From NCBI GenBank assembly GCA_032358165.1, contig JAALGY010000063.1:434001-498000 (forward strand): a DNA stretch of 64,000 nucleotides. Direction: 5' to 3'. Made by a program: the position numbers and the translations under genes. The notes below the pieces were generated by a model, which was not told where the DNA came from, searched no databases, and worked only from the letters and a program-made list of their open reading frames with translations. Of this stretch, positions 47,843-59,570 are shown piece after piece; positions within the stretch are counted from its first letter, which is position 1; the number at the start of each line of letters is the position of its first letter. The stretch is from Diplosphaera chodatii. Taxonomy: Eukaryota; Chlorophyta; Trebouxiophyceae; Prasiolales; Stichococcaceae.

Positions 47843-50669
47843 ATGAGCAGCGGCGGAAATGCCAACACCATCACAGACGTTCGGCCAGCGTTGTTAAACG
47901 CAGAAGTGCATGCCAGGAAGCGGCACTGCAAAGGTGTGCAGCGCTGGTCAGATGCCTCTGACTCCACCACTGATGGCCGCGACCGCACCGCTGCAGCGGG
48001 CCGCACAGATGCACCCGCTGAGCAGCAGGAACACCGAACGCCCGGCGGCATGCCGCACAGTGACGCTGATACAGCCGTTGATCTCTCCCACGGCAGCCAA
48101 GCACGTCAGTCATCAAGGTCAAAAACCCCCCATGCCGTGCGACCGTGTGCCTTCTATGGCGCGTCCCATGGCGGCCCAGGCCGCAGTGGCGGCAGGCAGA
48201 CTGCCGTCGAGCTGCGCATCAAGCGCTTCCTCCAGGTCCGCCTCATTGTTCGTCGACAGTTGTCTCCAGCCCACATCTAGCCTGGAACTACAGGGCTTAG
48301 GGTCACATGTGACGCTTTTGGCAGGGCGTCAAATTGCGCATCACGCCCAGCGCCCCGTACAAGATGTTTCCGCAGCAGGCAGCGGCCTTTGAATTTGCGG
48401 ACGCGCATTCGGACGCACATGATTTGAGGTGACAGAAGCCAGCAAGTGCGCTGTGCAGCTCCTGCACCTGCCAATGCCCGAAAGCAGCCCACACCACATG
48501 CTGCCGCCGTGTCACTGCACACGCGCTGTGTTGTCACATCCAAGCTGTGCAGTGACAACATCACTTGCAGGATATTCTCGCTTGAGACGGGCAGCAAGGG
48601 GGCGCGCCAGTTCATTGCCACCACCTACCAGGAGTTCTGGGTGCGCTATCGGCAGTTGGGCACCGGGCGGCACTACTACGAGATTGTCCGCGAGGGCTGG
48701 CCTTGTCACCTCTACTTTGGTGAGGACGTCAGGGGTCCCACGATCAACACGCCGTGTCGCTCAGCATGCGCCATTGGGTCCAACCACTGCGCTGACGTCG
48801 CTAACGACCACCGGATCAAACCTTGCAGACCTCGAGTTCAACCCAGAGGTCAACGCCGGCCTGGATGGCGACGCGCTGGTGGATCTGCTGCTGGCTGACG
48901 TAGCTGCGGGCCTCCGGCAGCAATTCGACCTGGGCTTTGAGGACGCCAACGTGCTGGAGCTAGACTCGTCGACGCCACAGAAGTTTTCCAGGTGGGCTAC
49001 GCTCGATGCTGCCGGGCCATCAGTGATGCATCAGTTGCAGTTGGAGCAGCCATTTCTGTATGTGGTCCGTATTGAACGGCTTAGGCATATTTCGCATTGA
49101 GGCACGTGTGTATGCAATGCTCAGGCACCTGGTGGTGACATTGCCTGCCGCTGCATTTGCCAGCAACCGGGACGTCGCAGCCTTCGTGGCACAGCTGCTG
49201 GCTGATGTCCCCCTGGCTGGTCCCTATGCCGTCGCGAAGGTGCAGCCCCCGTGGCCATCTGCACTGTACGCTGACAAGTAGCGCATGGGTCCACTGCATG
49301 GTGTCGGTTTCGAACACATCTTGGTCCAGGATCCTGCGCACTGCAGATTGTATCGTGAAGACTGAAGATACATGCAGGATGCAGCGGGCACAAGGGGCTG
49401 CTTTGTGGACACCAGCGTATACAGCAAGAACCGGGCCTTCAGGTTGTACTTGTCGTCCAAAGCTGGCAAATCGGCCATTCTGCAGCCATCAGGTGGGGGA
49501 ACGCCCAGAAGGTTGGGCTGCGACTGCTGATCGTCATGGCTCCTTGACTGCATGCACAGGGCAACCAGGTCCGGCGGTGCTTCACAGCGGGTGTTGCGTG
49601 CTGCGACCGTGCAGGGCGCCTGCGGCCCGCGACAGCGCCCCGGCGCGACACCTTCATGGCCTCACTCATCTGCAACGTGCCGCCCAGCGCCCTGCTGCTG
49701 CGGTGCAGCGTGCCGGACGGCGGCAGCTCCCCCGTCTGGCAGCGCGTCAGGCAGCAGCCGCCCAGCCGCCGGCCCGCCAGCACAGGAAGCAGCAGCCCGC
49801 AGGCACGGCCGCCGCCGTCACCACTCCCGGCAGTAGATGCCTTTCTGGCACAAGTCTGTAACCAGGTATGTCATCACTGGTGACCAGCTGGAGCAGGCTC
49901 ATGCCATCTGCCCTCGAAGGTGACACCTGCGGGCGATTCAGTAGAAGAAAGCGACCAGGGTCTCCATGTGCCATGGGCAGGGCGGCAGCCAGGGTCACAT
50001 ACGAAGCTGGACCATGGTGGATGATGCCGTGTACCTGTACAGCATTGGCGGCAACAGGTCCGCATGGGAGGCATGCAGCCCGAGGGTCTAGTAATGTCTG
50101 CCTTGGAGCCCGGCTGTGTGGCCGTTTTGCAATGGTCGAGAACAGCATGTCAGTGCCCGTGACCGACATGCTCGATGCTGCTTGCAGGTGGTGTGGCAAC
50201 ATTGGGCGCCAGCACAAGAGCAATGGCATCTACATCGTCGTCGACCTGTCGGCGGGGCTGTGGTGGCAAAAGTGCTTTGACCCAGACTGCCGAGCGTATC
50301 GCTCTGAAACGATGCCCCTGCCGCAGGGGTGTGTACGACCGCCACAGCCCTCCACTCACAGCTCAAGCCACAGCACGAGGTAGGTGATCTGTCCGGCTCT
50401 GCCATGTGCTGGACATGATGCATGTTCATGAGGGGCAATGTGACTGGCATGATTGACGCATGACAGTAGACAGCATTGCGAATGATGACTTCCATCTGAC
50501 GTTGCACAGTGAGGGCGTCTTTGCCTGGGATCAGCCGGCGAAGGATGAGGAGGCGGTGCTGGCAGCAGCAGATGAGGCCGAGGCCGACTACACCAGCCTG
50601 TGTGCCCTGCTGCAGTGGGAGGCAGCCAGCAGCTCTGCAGCGCAGCTGGCAGCTGATGTACTGCCATGA
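47843..50669 (+). CDS. PRIMPOL: PrimPol (CCDC111-type primase-polymerase)
   Basis: This archaeo-eukaryotic primase reprimes DNA synthesis past blocked forks. The N-terminus is variable and Ser/Arg-rich, and the start is the least certain part. Family blocks follow: PSAPYKMFPQQAAAFEFA near 48350, RQFIATTYQEFWVRYRQL near 48608-48655 and HYYEIVREGWPCHLYF near 48671. The catalytic DLEF is created across an intron (TTTG joined to ACCTCGAG at about 48720/48828). DSSTPQKFSR joins HLVVTLPAAAF, giving the SxH motif. FVDTSVYSKNRAFRLYLSSK comes at about 49405-49460. The zinc knuckle reads WCGNIGRQHKSNG, then WWQKCFDPDCRAYR (50190-50300), with C/H/C/C ligands intact. An acidic C-terminal exon (VFAWDQPAKDEEAV) recalls the RPA-binding tail. 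Nuclear, plastid or mitochondrial location is not evident. Confidence 0.9.
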
Positions 50670-51121
50670 CTGCAATGTACAACCTGACAAAAGGATTTGC
50701 AGTTCTACCGGGTTGCCTCTGTACCTTCCAGCAGCATATGCAGCAGAACGAGGAGCATCAACAGGTAGAAGCTTATTTGGGTTTGGTGCCAACCGCCAGG
50801 CAGTGCAATAGTCGCAGCCTGGATACATCATGAGGCTTGGAAGAACTTGCAGAACGGATTATCCTCATTGTAAGTCGTTGCTTCAGTTAAAAGCTGTACG
50901 TTTGATGAGAGAGGTTACGGTGCGCCGCAAGCGCATGGCAGGATGGCAGATGTATGGCATCATCAATCAATAAAATAAACGTCAAATGTCTTTTTATACT
51001 TTGCAAGCCCAGAGCGAGAGTGGGACTCTGGTGAGCAACAACCTGCCTAAGCTGCGGTTTCATCCTGCATGTTCTTATGCTTCAACTGGACAATTTCCGG
51101 ACGGGCTCGACGAATGCTTCT
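50670..51121. other. Convergent intergenic region
   Basis: This gap lies between the stops of PrimPol (+) and the nuclease (-). It is AT-rich around 50960-51000. A TGTAAG at about 50870 could be the algal TGTAA-type poly(A) signal of PrimPol. No gene is seen. Confidence 0.45.
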
Positions 51122-54100
51122 TCAACCCAGCAGCTTGCGGCCCAGGCCCTTGACGCAGTCCTTCCTGTCCTTGTCGCAGTCCTTGGTGCAGCCCTGGCGG
51201 TCCTTGGTGCAGTCCTTGAGGCACTTGTTGTAGTCCTTGTCCCCCTGCTTGCCGGCCACCCTCTGCCTGTTGCACTTCCTGTCGCAGGCGTCGAGGTCAT
51301 CGTCGCAGCTGACAACGCACTTTGCCTGCTTGTTGTTGCACCTGTTACACACAAAGGCAGACTGGACGTGGTGTGTGTGCTGTCATCTAGATGGAATGAG
51401 CCGGTTCTGATACAGAAGCAAGCTTGCAAGGCCTAATTGCAGCTTCAAGGCTGCATTTGGTATTGCCGGAGGCATGCAAGCCGACATACCGTGCCAGGGG
51501 GTCGGTTGGCGGGGGTGGGGGCGACCTGAGCGGCGGAGGTGGTGAGCGAACTGGTGGGGGTGGGGGCGACTTGGCTGGTGGGGGCGGTGATGCCGTGACT
51601 GGCGGCGGCGGGCTGCTCACCGGCGGCGGCGGTGAAGCGTTGACGGGGGGCGGCGGGGATGAAACGACGGGCGGGGGCGGGGATGAGACAGTGGGGGGCG
51701 GCGGCGGGGATGACACAACGGGCGGTGGCGGAGATGAGACAGTGGGCGGCGGCGGGGATGAGACGACAGGCGGGGGCGGGCTTGGTGGTGGGGAGGCCGC
51801 TGTCTCAGGCACCAGGTTGATGCCGACTAGCACTGCATGACACACAGCAACCTGGCACGTGAGTGGACTGTACTGGCTATACTGGCCGAATGTTCTGCTC
51901 ATAGAGTGTGACAGTGCTCTGGTGCCTTCGCATCCATCGATTACATTAAAGTGCACACTTGATGGGCTGTGCATGTCTGAGGTGCATACGTCAGCATTGA
52001 GGCCGTGTGCATACAACCAGCCTGCCTGGGTCATGGTCGGAGCTGCGGAAGGGGCCGGGGTTGTAGTACTGCGCATCGGCCGTGCCACGGCCATCGTCCT
52101 GCACAATGCCACATGGCGAGCTGAGATGCTGGTGACACAAGCATGGATAGCACAACCCCACACTTACAGATCATCAGGTCACTGTCACATACCCAAAATG
52201 CACCATACCGTGTTATAGTCGAGGGAGACCGGCTCGTCAGAGTTCAGGTGCCACGCCTGGGCATCAACAATCTGCACACGCACCAAGCACAGCATGAGTG
52301 GTTGCTCTATTCCAATGTCAGAGCATAGTGCGTCGACAGTCATGCATTTGCTGCAAGTTTCTACGTGTGCAATCAAGAGAGTAGAGTCATCTGCAAGCAC
52401 AACTGCCAAGAGTCACGGCGTGAACCTGCGATTGCATGGATGTGCTGGCGATGCCGTGGTCCAGGGAGCCAAACGCGCCGCTGAACTGGTAGCCTGCAGA
52501 TATGCAGAAGGTCTGTCGGCACCATAACCTGTTGTTGCCATCATCCGGACCCAACCTATGCATGGTGTGATCCTGCTAGTGGGTACGACCAAGCTGTGCA
52601 GCCACACTGCGCCATGCCCCATGCATCATGGATACAACAATGTTATGTCAGGTCAACACAAGCGCTTACTGTAGGACATGGGTGGCTCCAGGTTAGTAAA
52701 GTTGGCATCGTACAAGTTCTGCAATGCCTGCTCATACCAGTATGCGTTGTAGTCTGCAGCGGACAGGGGCACATGTCAGTCCTTGCGTCAGCACGGCAAG
52801 CGAGGGCTTTGCCCGGAGGTATGCATGTGGGTCCGGCTGTAGTGGCTGCAGCACATGGTCTGTGCGCAGGCTCAGCACGTGCCCACCTCCCATCAGTAGG
52901 AAGTCCGTGGTCTCCGAAAAGTTGCCCTTGTTCTGCAGCAGGAAGTCACGCAGCGCCATGGTTGCCATGCTGCGCGTGCCGGCGCAGTTGCCTGCAGTCA
53001 TGAAACAGCGTTCAGCCACCGCCAAACCCGATGTGCGCTTGCCATGTCCAGATGTCCGTCACGTTTGTCATGCAGCACACATGACTGCACGCACATCAAG
53101 CAAGCATTGAGCAGGTGGACAGCCACCTGAGCCATCGGTTGCGTCATCGCCAGCACCGCAGCCGGAGCCCTTGGACTTCACTGCACCAGCGAGGTGCTGA
53201 GTGGTCAGACCCAAAGTGAACACGAGCTGCTCTGCAGAAGGCGACGAACCCCACATGCATGTGAATCAAGTCAGGTGTGACTCACGATGGTTGATGGCAT
53301 AGACGAAAGAAGCGCCTGAGGACTTCTCGCGGAACTGCTGAATCAGTGTTGGCCTGTGCAAAAGCAGTAACATGCTGTCAGGTCGCCTGACTCAGCTCAA
53401 GCACGATGTCTGTTTTCACAAAGCCATGATAGCTATGTACAACCACGCAGTCAATGACACACAACCTGTTACGGAACTCCACAACAAAGCGCGGGTCGGC
53501 GATGTTGTCAAGGATGGCTGTAGGGCCAACCTGCCGAGGCATTGGGGCAAAGCAATCTGACGTTAGCCCAATGGTGATTGCGGAAAGACGAGGGCTGATG
53601 ATCAACTGAAATGCGATGCAAAACACGCAAAATACCGTATCATGTTATGTAGAATTGAAATCACACCGGTTCGAATGTGGCCGGCTTGTAGATGAGCTTG
53701 ACGCTGATCACGTCGGTGCCCACAACGCCATCGCCGTTGCGGCCGGGCACATTGACAAATGCATAGGTGCCAGCGCCGGCAACGCTGTTGAGACCATCCA
53801 GCAGGCTCTGCATCCCCAGCTTAGCCCTGTCAGTGATGCAAGATGTAACAAAATACACCGCCTCATGCTGAAGGATGGCATGATCACACACAACTTGGCG
53901 TGTGATGCAGAATGCGCACCTGGATGGCACTGTTGGGGCCGTAACCGTCGTTCTCAACCTGAATAGCAAGGAAGCATCTGTTGGGTCGTGCACACTGCAA
54001 ATCAATCGGTTCCGCCACCTGAGCACAGCAGAGGCAGCACACGTATAGTGCTGTACAGGATGTGGCCATAATACACCGATGGCACTGACCTCTGTGAGGC

Positions 54101-57100
54101 CCAGCACATCCGGCGAGATTTTTGTAATGGCATTGACAATCTTCGCCCGCTGGCGCTCGAACTCGGCAGCAGTGGTGGCGCCACGATCGTTGGTGGTGCC
54201 ACCGTTGAATTGCGGGCCATTGTTGAAGAAGTTGAGCCTGAAATGCACAGGACATGCCAAAAGGGGTTTAATGCAAGAAACGGCTGACGTCCAGAGTGTG
54301 ATCGCAGCTCATGCTAGCTCATGCTAGGCATCGCACGCATAGCACACTGAGTCCGGGATCTGACTTACACATTGAAGGAGGAGACACGGGCGCGCCCGCC
54401 AACAGCTGGCGGCGGCGTGCGTGCATTTGTTGTCAGGTCCCAGACTGGCTCCACCGTGGGCTGCACAGTCCAGTCGCTGAAGGAGAACGTCATGGCGCCG
54501 GTGATGCTGGGCGTGGTGTCGCCCGTACGCAGCGAGTTATTGTAGGCGAGCCCTGCACCAGCAATGCCAGCAATCGAGCATCACAACACCACGACAGCAC
54601 CCAAGGGCTGAGCCTCAGCCTCTTCTCCTTGCGTTGTTGCGTGCCCGGCTGCTGGAGTGACATCGCCGGTGAGTATGAATTGGTGGGGCGTGCCTTGCCC
54701 TTGTCAGCACGGCACATGCATGGCCGCGGCGGGCACCTGGGAAGGGGTAGCGGGCGGGCTTGGGGTCGAGTGCGCCAATGCCGTCGTCAAGCACGATGGT
54801 GCGGCGGGCGTTGTCAACTGCCAGGGCGGCCGCGCCGGGCTGCGCCACCTCTGTGATAACAACAGATGCTTGCCCTCGTCACACCACAGCTTGATCATGT
54901 TCTGATACGTCGCAACAGTGTGCACAACAGAAGGCCTCGGCAGCAGATAAACCCATGCCGGTTAAGAAAGCATACGGTGCAGTGTCACAAGCAGATCACG
55001 ATGTGGTGCACCAAACGCATTGACACGCATCTCACGTGTGCCGGTGTACACGCGGCCGGCAGCGCTGAGGCCCACTTCACCGAAGTTACCTGCGGACACA
55101 CGCATGCCGGGGTCACATGTCTATAGCAATCTGGCCGCACAGCAATGTGACCGGCCACTTGGGTGTTGTCAGCATAAGCCAGGTTTACTCATGTCGATGC
55201 ACGAGTAGTACATACCAAGGTCGAAGTTGTTTGTGACGGTCAGCGGGCCCTGGATGGTGACAAGCATGCCCTCATAGCGCTCCAGCACAGCGTCCTTGTT
55301 TGCATTGCTGGCGCCAGCAGTTGGCAGCGACACAAGCGTTGGCGCAGGGATGGGGTTGGCAGTCCTGTAGTGTCACAAGCGGAGTCTGCCTCGATTTGAT
55401 CGTGTCTTAAGGGTCACAGCACAGACCGTGGTAAAGCGAACATACAGCAGGAGCGGGCCATGCAGACTCTGCAGTTGTACAGGGCACATGTGCAGCAGCT
55501 CACGTGCACTTCGCCACTTCAGTGACGGTTGCAATCTCGGTGAGTCCTAAGAAATGACAACGGAGTTTCACGGCATGTCAGGCATTGCACATGACATGAC
55601 AGCAATTATCGGTGTTCATCACCAATAGTACCAAAAGTCAGCAGACGCACCATTGAACTCAGTGACAGTTCCTCGAACAGCGACATTGTCACCAGGCGCC
55701 ACCTGCAACAATCAGGTGATGTGCCTCAGATGAGACGCCTACATTCTGCACCACATGTTGGCGACCAAGGCAGTCAACGCGCAGTCAGATTGCAACCTCA
55801 CCGTCACTGCTGGTGTGTTGCCATCGAAGACAAAGACGCCTGCGCAGCCAGTCCAGCAGTGTTGTGTGCAATGCCACACATCCTGGCTCATGCAGTCACA
55901 GCGCCCGCAGCAGATGCCAGACTGAAAGCATGGTGCGCACCCTCTGAGGTGGCAGCATCGCCGTCAACACTGGCGTCAGGCGTCTGGATGAAGAAGCCCT
56001 GGATGCCAACGGCGTTGGGGCCCTGGAAGGAGGCGGTCACGACGCCCGTGACAGTGACCTGCACAGAGGACCTCAGGCCCCTTGCTATCAACCCTCCACA
56101 GCTGCCAGTTGACGTCTGGTGACCGGCAGAAGGGCAGCATCCCTCGGTGTGTGCACCCAGACAAGGCATGCAAGTCGCATGCCGGTGGCGCCAGGCGTGC
56201 GTGCTGACCTGCGAGCCGGCCAGCGGGGAGGCCGCGCCGGAGCCCTGGACCTGGCTGATGGGGGTGCTGGCGGAGCCGCACAGCGTGGACGGCGGCGGCG
56301 GCAGCACCGGGGCCGGCGGCGGTGACGGGGCCGGGCCCACGCCCCTGCAGTCGGAATACAACCGTTGCTTGCCATGCACCTCGTGTGTAATGAACAAGGG
56401 CGCGCCTGTCCTGCCACCAGTGTGCAGGCTGCATGATCTGCCACCCCACACTGTGGTCCCAGTAGTCTTCAAAGCTAAACTCTGCACAGCCAGCAGGCGA
56501 AGCACGGTTGCCACGCGCCTGAAGTTCTGGCCGTCGTTCAGGGTGCCGAAGCTAGCTGCAGAGTCGGCAGTCCAGGTGAAGTCGGAGTACTGAGTGCCCG
56601 TGCCCTTCAGCTGCAACGAGTCTGTTGCCAGGTTTGTCGAGTCGCCTGTCACACAGCAACACAACACATGATTAGTTTGTTGGACAGCAAGCTGCAGCAG
56701 TCCTGTAACAAGCCTGCAGCAAGCTGCAGCAGTCCTGTAACAAGCCTGCAGCATGTGCCAACATCCCACAGCACCGTTGTGCTTGGCGTCCGCAGCGGCG
56801 TTTCAGCACAGAAAGGCACGGCGCACCAGCCTCAGAGACGCCGATGTCGGTGCTGGTCAGGCCAGCCGCCGGGCCGTTGCTGGCGGTGATCACGCCCTCG
56901 TACGACAGCAGCTGCGCGACGGTGGTGCCGCTGCAGACCAGTGCAATGCCATCCGGGGAGCCGTTTTGGATGCCCAGTGTGGCTACTGAGGCAATGGAGA
57001 AGCCGGTGGTGCCGATTGGCGTGCCGGTGGGCAGCGTGAACGTGGCATACGACGTCGCGGCTGCAGCCAGAGCCGCGGTGGTGCCGCCGTTGTACAGCAC

Positions 57101-59570
57101 CAGCGTCAGGGTGCCGGCCAGTGCGGTGGGGAAGATGACTTCAACCGCCTCGTTGGCGTCGGTGCCGCCGTTGTCATAGTGGATCTGCGGGAGTAAGATC
57201 GAAAATCAAATGCACAGCTTCTGAGCTCGCTGGACGCTCCTTGCAGAGTCATGGGCATTGTGAAACACCCCACGAGATCAAGGTGCTGGGGCAGATACTA
57301 CAGGTGCTGATGTGCATGGGACCCTGATGTGACATCACAGCATGCAACACTGCAACTACTCAGCAGAAGCCAAGCATTGTGCATCACACCTCATTGATGA
57401 AGGCATCAGAGCAGCTGCCACTGGGGGGAGCAACCACGGGCGGGGGCGGGGAAGCAGCGACAACCACGGGCGGCGGCGGGGAGGCGACAACCACGGGTGG
57501 CGGCGGGGAGGCCACCACCACGGGCGGCGGTGGGGATGGCACCGGAGCAGCGGCCACAGCGAAGGTCTGGCCATCGTTAACCGCGCCAAAGCTGGCGGTG
57601 GAGTCCGATGCCCAGGTGAAGTCAGTGTACTTTGAGCCACTGCCCTTCAGCTGCAGCGACTCTGTTGCCAGGTTGGCAGCCATGCCTGCATCACATTGCG
57701 CACACGCCTGTGATCGCAGTAGTGACAATGGTCCCGGCAGGTTTTCAGCATGGCGCATGACATGGTTGCAGCTACGAATGCAGGCGTTCACAGCTGCGCA
57801 CCGGCCTCGGAGACGCCGATGTCGGTGCTGGTCAGGCCAGCCGCCGGGCCGTTGCTGGCGGTGATCACGCCCTCGTACGACAGCAGCTGCGCGACGGTGG
57901 TGCCGCCGCAGACGAGCGCGATGCCGTCGGGGGCGCCGTTCTGGATGTCTGGTGTGGCCACTGAGGCGACTGAGAAGCCGGTGGTGCCGATTGGCGTGCC
58001 GGCGGGCAGCGTGAACGTGGCATACGACGTCGCGGCTGCGGCCAGAGCTGCGGTGGTGCCGCCATTGTACAGCACCAGCGTCAGGGTGCCGGCTAGTGCG
58101 GTGGGGAAGATGACTTCGACCGCCTCGTTGGCGTCGGGGCCGCCGTTGTCATAGTGGATCTGCAGAGTAACAGCTGGCAACGTGAAGCACAGCTTTTAAA
58201 GCCACCAGCTCATGAAGATGCATGCTTCAAGCGGCGACTTGCAAGCGCAAGTGGCTAGGATCGCAGACACAGGAGCTGGCATGATACACTGCACTATATC
58301 GCAGCATGTGATGGAAGCATCAGGGCATGACTGTGAGATGACACACCTCGTTGATGAAGGCGTCAGAGCAGCTGCCACTGGGGGCGACAACAACGGGCGG
58401 CGGCGGTGATGCCACGACCACGGGCGGCGGTGGGGATGCCACGACCACCGGCGGCGGTGGGGATGCCGCGGGTGGTGGTGGGGATGCCACGGGCACGGGT
58501 GGCGGCGATGGCACAGGAGCAGCGGCCACAGCGAAGGTCTGGCCATCATTAACCGCGCCAAAGCTGGCAGCGGAGTCCGATGCCCAGGTGAAGTCCGAGT
58601 ACTTTGATCCACTGCCCTTCAGCTGCAGCGACTGTGTTGCCAGGTTGGCAGCCGCACCTGCAACATGCATGGTGCGCACACCTCTTCAGCACCTTCACCA
58701 GATTTGACAGCATCCCGCCGGGTGTGTGGGTCATTATGCTGCCACTCGATGACAAGGTTGTGGCAGCAAAAGGCACAGGCTGCAGGCACATGGTAGCCTC
58801 ACCGGCCTCAGAGACGCCGATGTCGGTGCTGACCATGCCGGCTGCCGGGCCGTTACCGGCGGTGAACACGCCCTGGTAGGACAGCAGCTGCGCGACGGTG
58901 GTGCCGCTGCAGACGAGCGCGATGCCATCCGAGGGGCCATTCTGCAGGTCTGGAGTGGCCACCGAGGCGACCGAGTAGCCGGTGCTGCCGATTGGCGAGC
59001 CGGCGGGCAGCGTGAAGGTCGCATACGACTGGGCGGATGTGGTTGAGACGCCGTTGTACAGCACCAGCGTCAGGGTGCCGGCCAGCGCGGTGGGGAAGAT
59101 GACTTCAACCGCCTCGTTGGCGTCGATGCCGCCGTTGTTGTAGTGGATCTGCGGATGCACAGCACTCATGAGAGGCCAAGACTGGTTGCACTTTGGCACT
59201 GGCGTTGCAGCTAACGGTCCAACGACTGCCAAGGATCTATCAATCGTGGCAGGTGCATGCATGCATGCACACGCCACATGAGAGTCAGGACTCTTAGGAC
59301 ACCACTCAGGTGCGCCAGCCAGAAGAGGAGCACCTCATTGACGAACGCCGACGAACAGCCTGCGCGCAAGTAGCATTGTCTCACTTCCTAGTAGCTGACA
59401 ATATGCAGCAACTAACCTGCTGCCGGTAGGTCGGTCTCGGCAACACCCGCATTGGTGACCTGGTGACTGTGCAGAACGCACTGCGCACACGCACCCTGAG
59501 CATGTGACGAACCAATCGCCGAGGCTGCCACGATGCTGAGCAGCGCCAGCAGGCACGCCTGCCGCGCCAT
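51122..59570 (-). CDS. Secreted ExeM/NucH-type nuclease with three lamin-tail modules, SPPPP linkers and Cys-rich tail
   Basis: The start at 59570 gives a signal peptide (MARQACLLALLSIVAASAIG, then SSHAQ). Three lamin-tail modules follow, each starting (I)HYxNGGxDANEAVEV and ending GPAAGxxSTDIGVSEAG. Each continues as SLQLKGSGSKYSDFTWASDS. The first two are followed by SPPPPVVVA linkers. An OB-fold-like part reads VTVTGVVTASFQGPNAVGIQ and GDNVAVRGTVTEFNG. The endonuclease/exonuclease/phosphatase domain has LNFFNNGPQFNGG, RAKIVNAITKISPDVLGLTE, NDGYGPNSAIQ, VKSKGSGCGAG, LLMGDYNAYWYEQA (GD restored across an intron) and the catalytic RSSDHDPVLVG. A long SPPPP tract follows (51508-51792). The last exon is Cys/Lys/Asp-rich (CNNKQAKCVVSCDDDLDAC) and ends GLGRKLLG. 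This is a bacterial-type extracellular nuclease architecture with plant-type additions. DNA breakdown for phosphorus is inferred. Confidence 0.85.
51508..51792 (-). repeat. Extensin-like SPPPP repeat tract
   Basis: The minus strand encodes about sixteen SPPPP-type units with short spacers (VVSSPPPPTVSSPPPP type). SPPPP is the classic glycosylated motif of hydroxyproline-rich cell wall proteins in plants and volvocine algae. On the plus strand it makes a spurious Gly-rich frame. Confidence 0.85.
51833..52025 (-). other. GC-AG intron in the nuclease gene
   Basis: Exon ..SSDHDP ends CCCAG at 52026 and is followed by GCAGGC. The next exon begins TGCTAGTCGG at 51832 after GTCATGCAG. The join restores GTG CTA and gives SDHDPVLVG, the conserved end of the nuclease domain. 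A GT donor at a nearby site would remove the conserved motif. Confidence 0.65.
56685..56752. repeat. Tandem 32-bp repeat in an intron of the nuclease gene
   Basis: The unit starting CAGCAAGCTGCAGCAG occurs at 56685-56716 and again at 56717-56748, with the start of a third copy. It lies in an intron between two exons of the nuclease gene and looks like a recent local duplication. Confidence 0.85.
57420..57545 (-). repeat. SPPPPVVVA linker, copy 2
   Basis: The minus strand encodes repeats of VVVASPPPP between two lamin-tail modules, just before the CSDAFINE segment. Confidence 0.8.
58385..58525 (-). repeat. SPPPPVVVA linker, copy 1
   Basis: The same type of linker follows the first lamin-tail module (VPVASPPPP, PAASPPPP and VVVASPPPP units), again before CSDAFINE. 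Confidence 0.8.

Larger units (their letters stand above)
56815..59154 (-). repeat. Three tandem lamin-tail module repeats, period about 1 kb
   Basis: Exons around 56815-57180, 57800-58160 and 58800-59154 encode the same lamin-tail module. The first two are almost identical in DNA over long runs, while the third (N-terminal in the protein) is more diverged. The exon-intron pattern and, after the 57800 and 58800 modules, the SPPPP linker exon are copied with them. This indicates tandem duplication of an exon block inside the gene. Confidence 0.85.

Noticed and set aside
51424..51840. Plus-strand Gly-rich open frame (GGGGDE repeats)
   Set aside because: It is the reverse complement of the SPPPP tract of the minus-strand nuclease, which has flanking conserved exons and consistent splice sites.
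56815..59154. Repeats with unique spacing as a possible CRISPR or transposon array
   Set aside because: The repeats are about 1 kb apart, encode lamin-tail modules in one gene, and lack the short direct-repeat/spacer structure or terminal inverted repeats.
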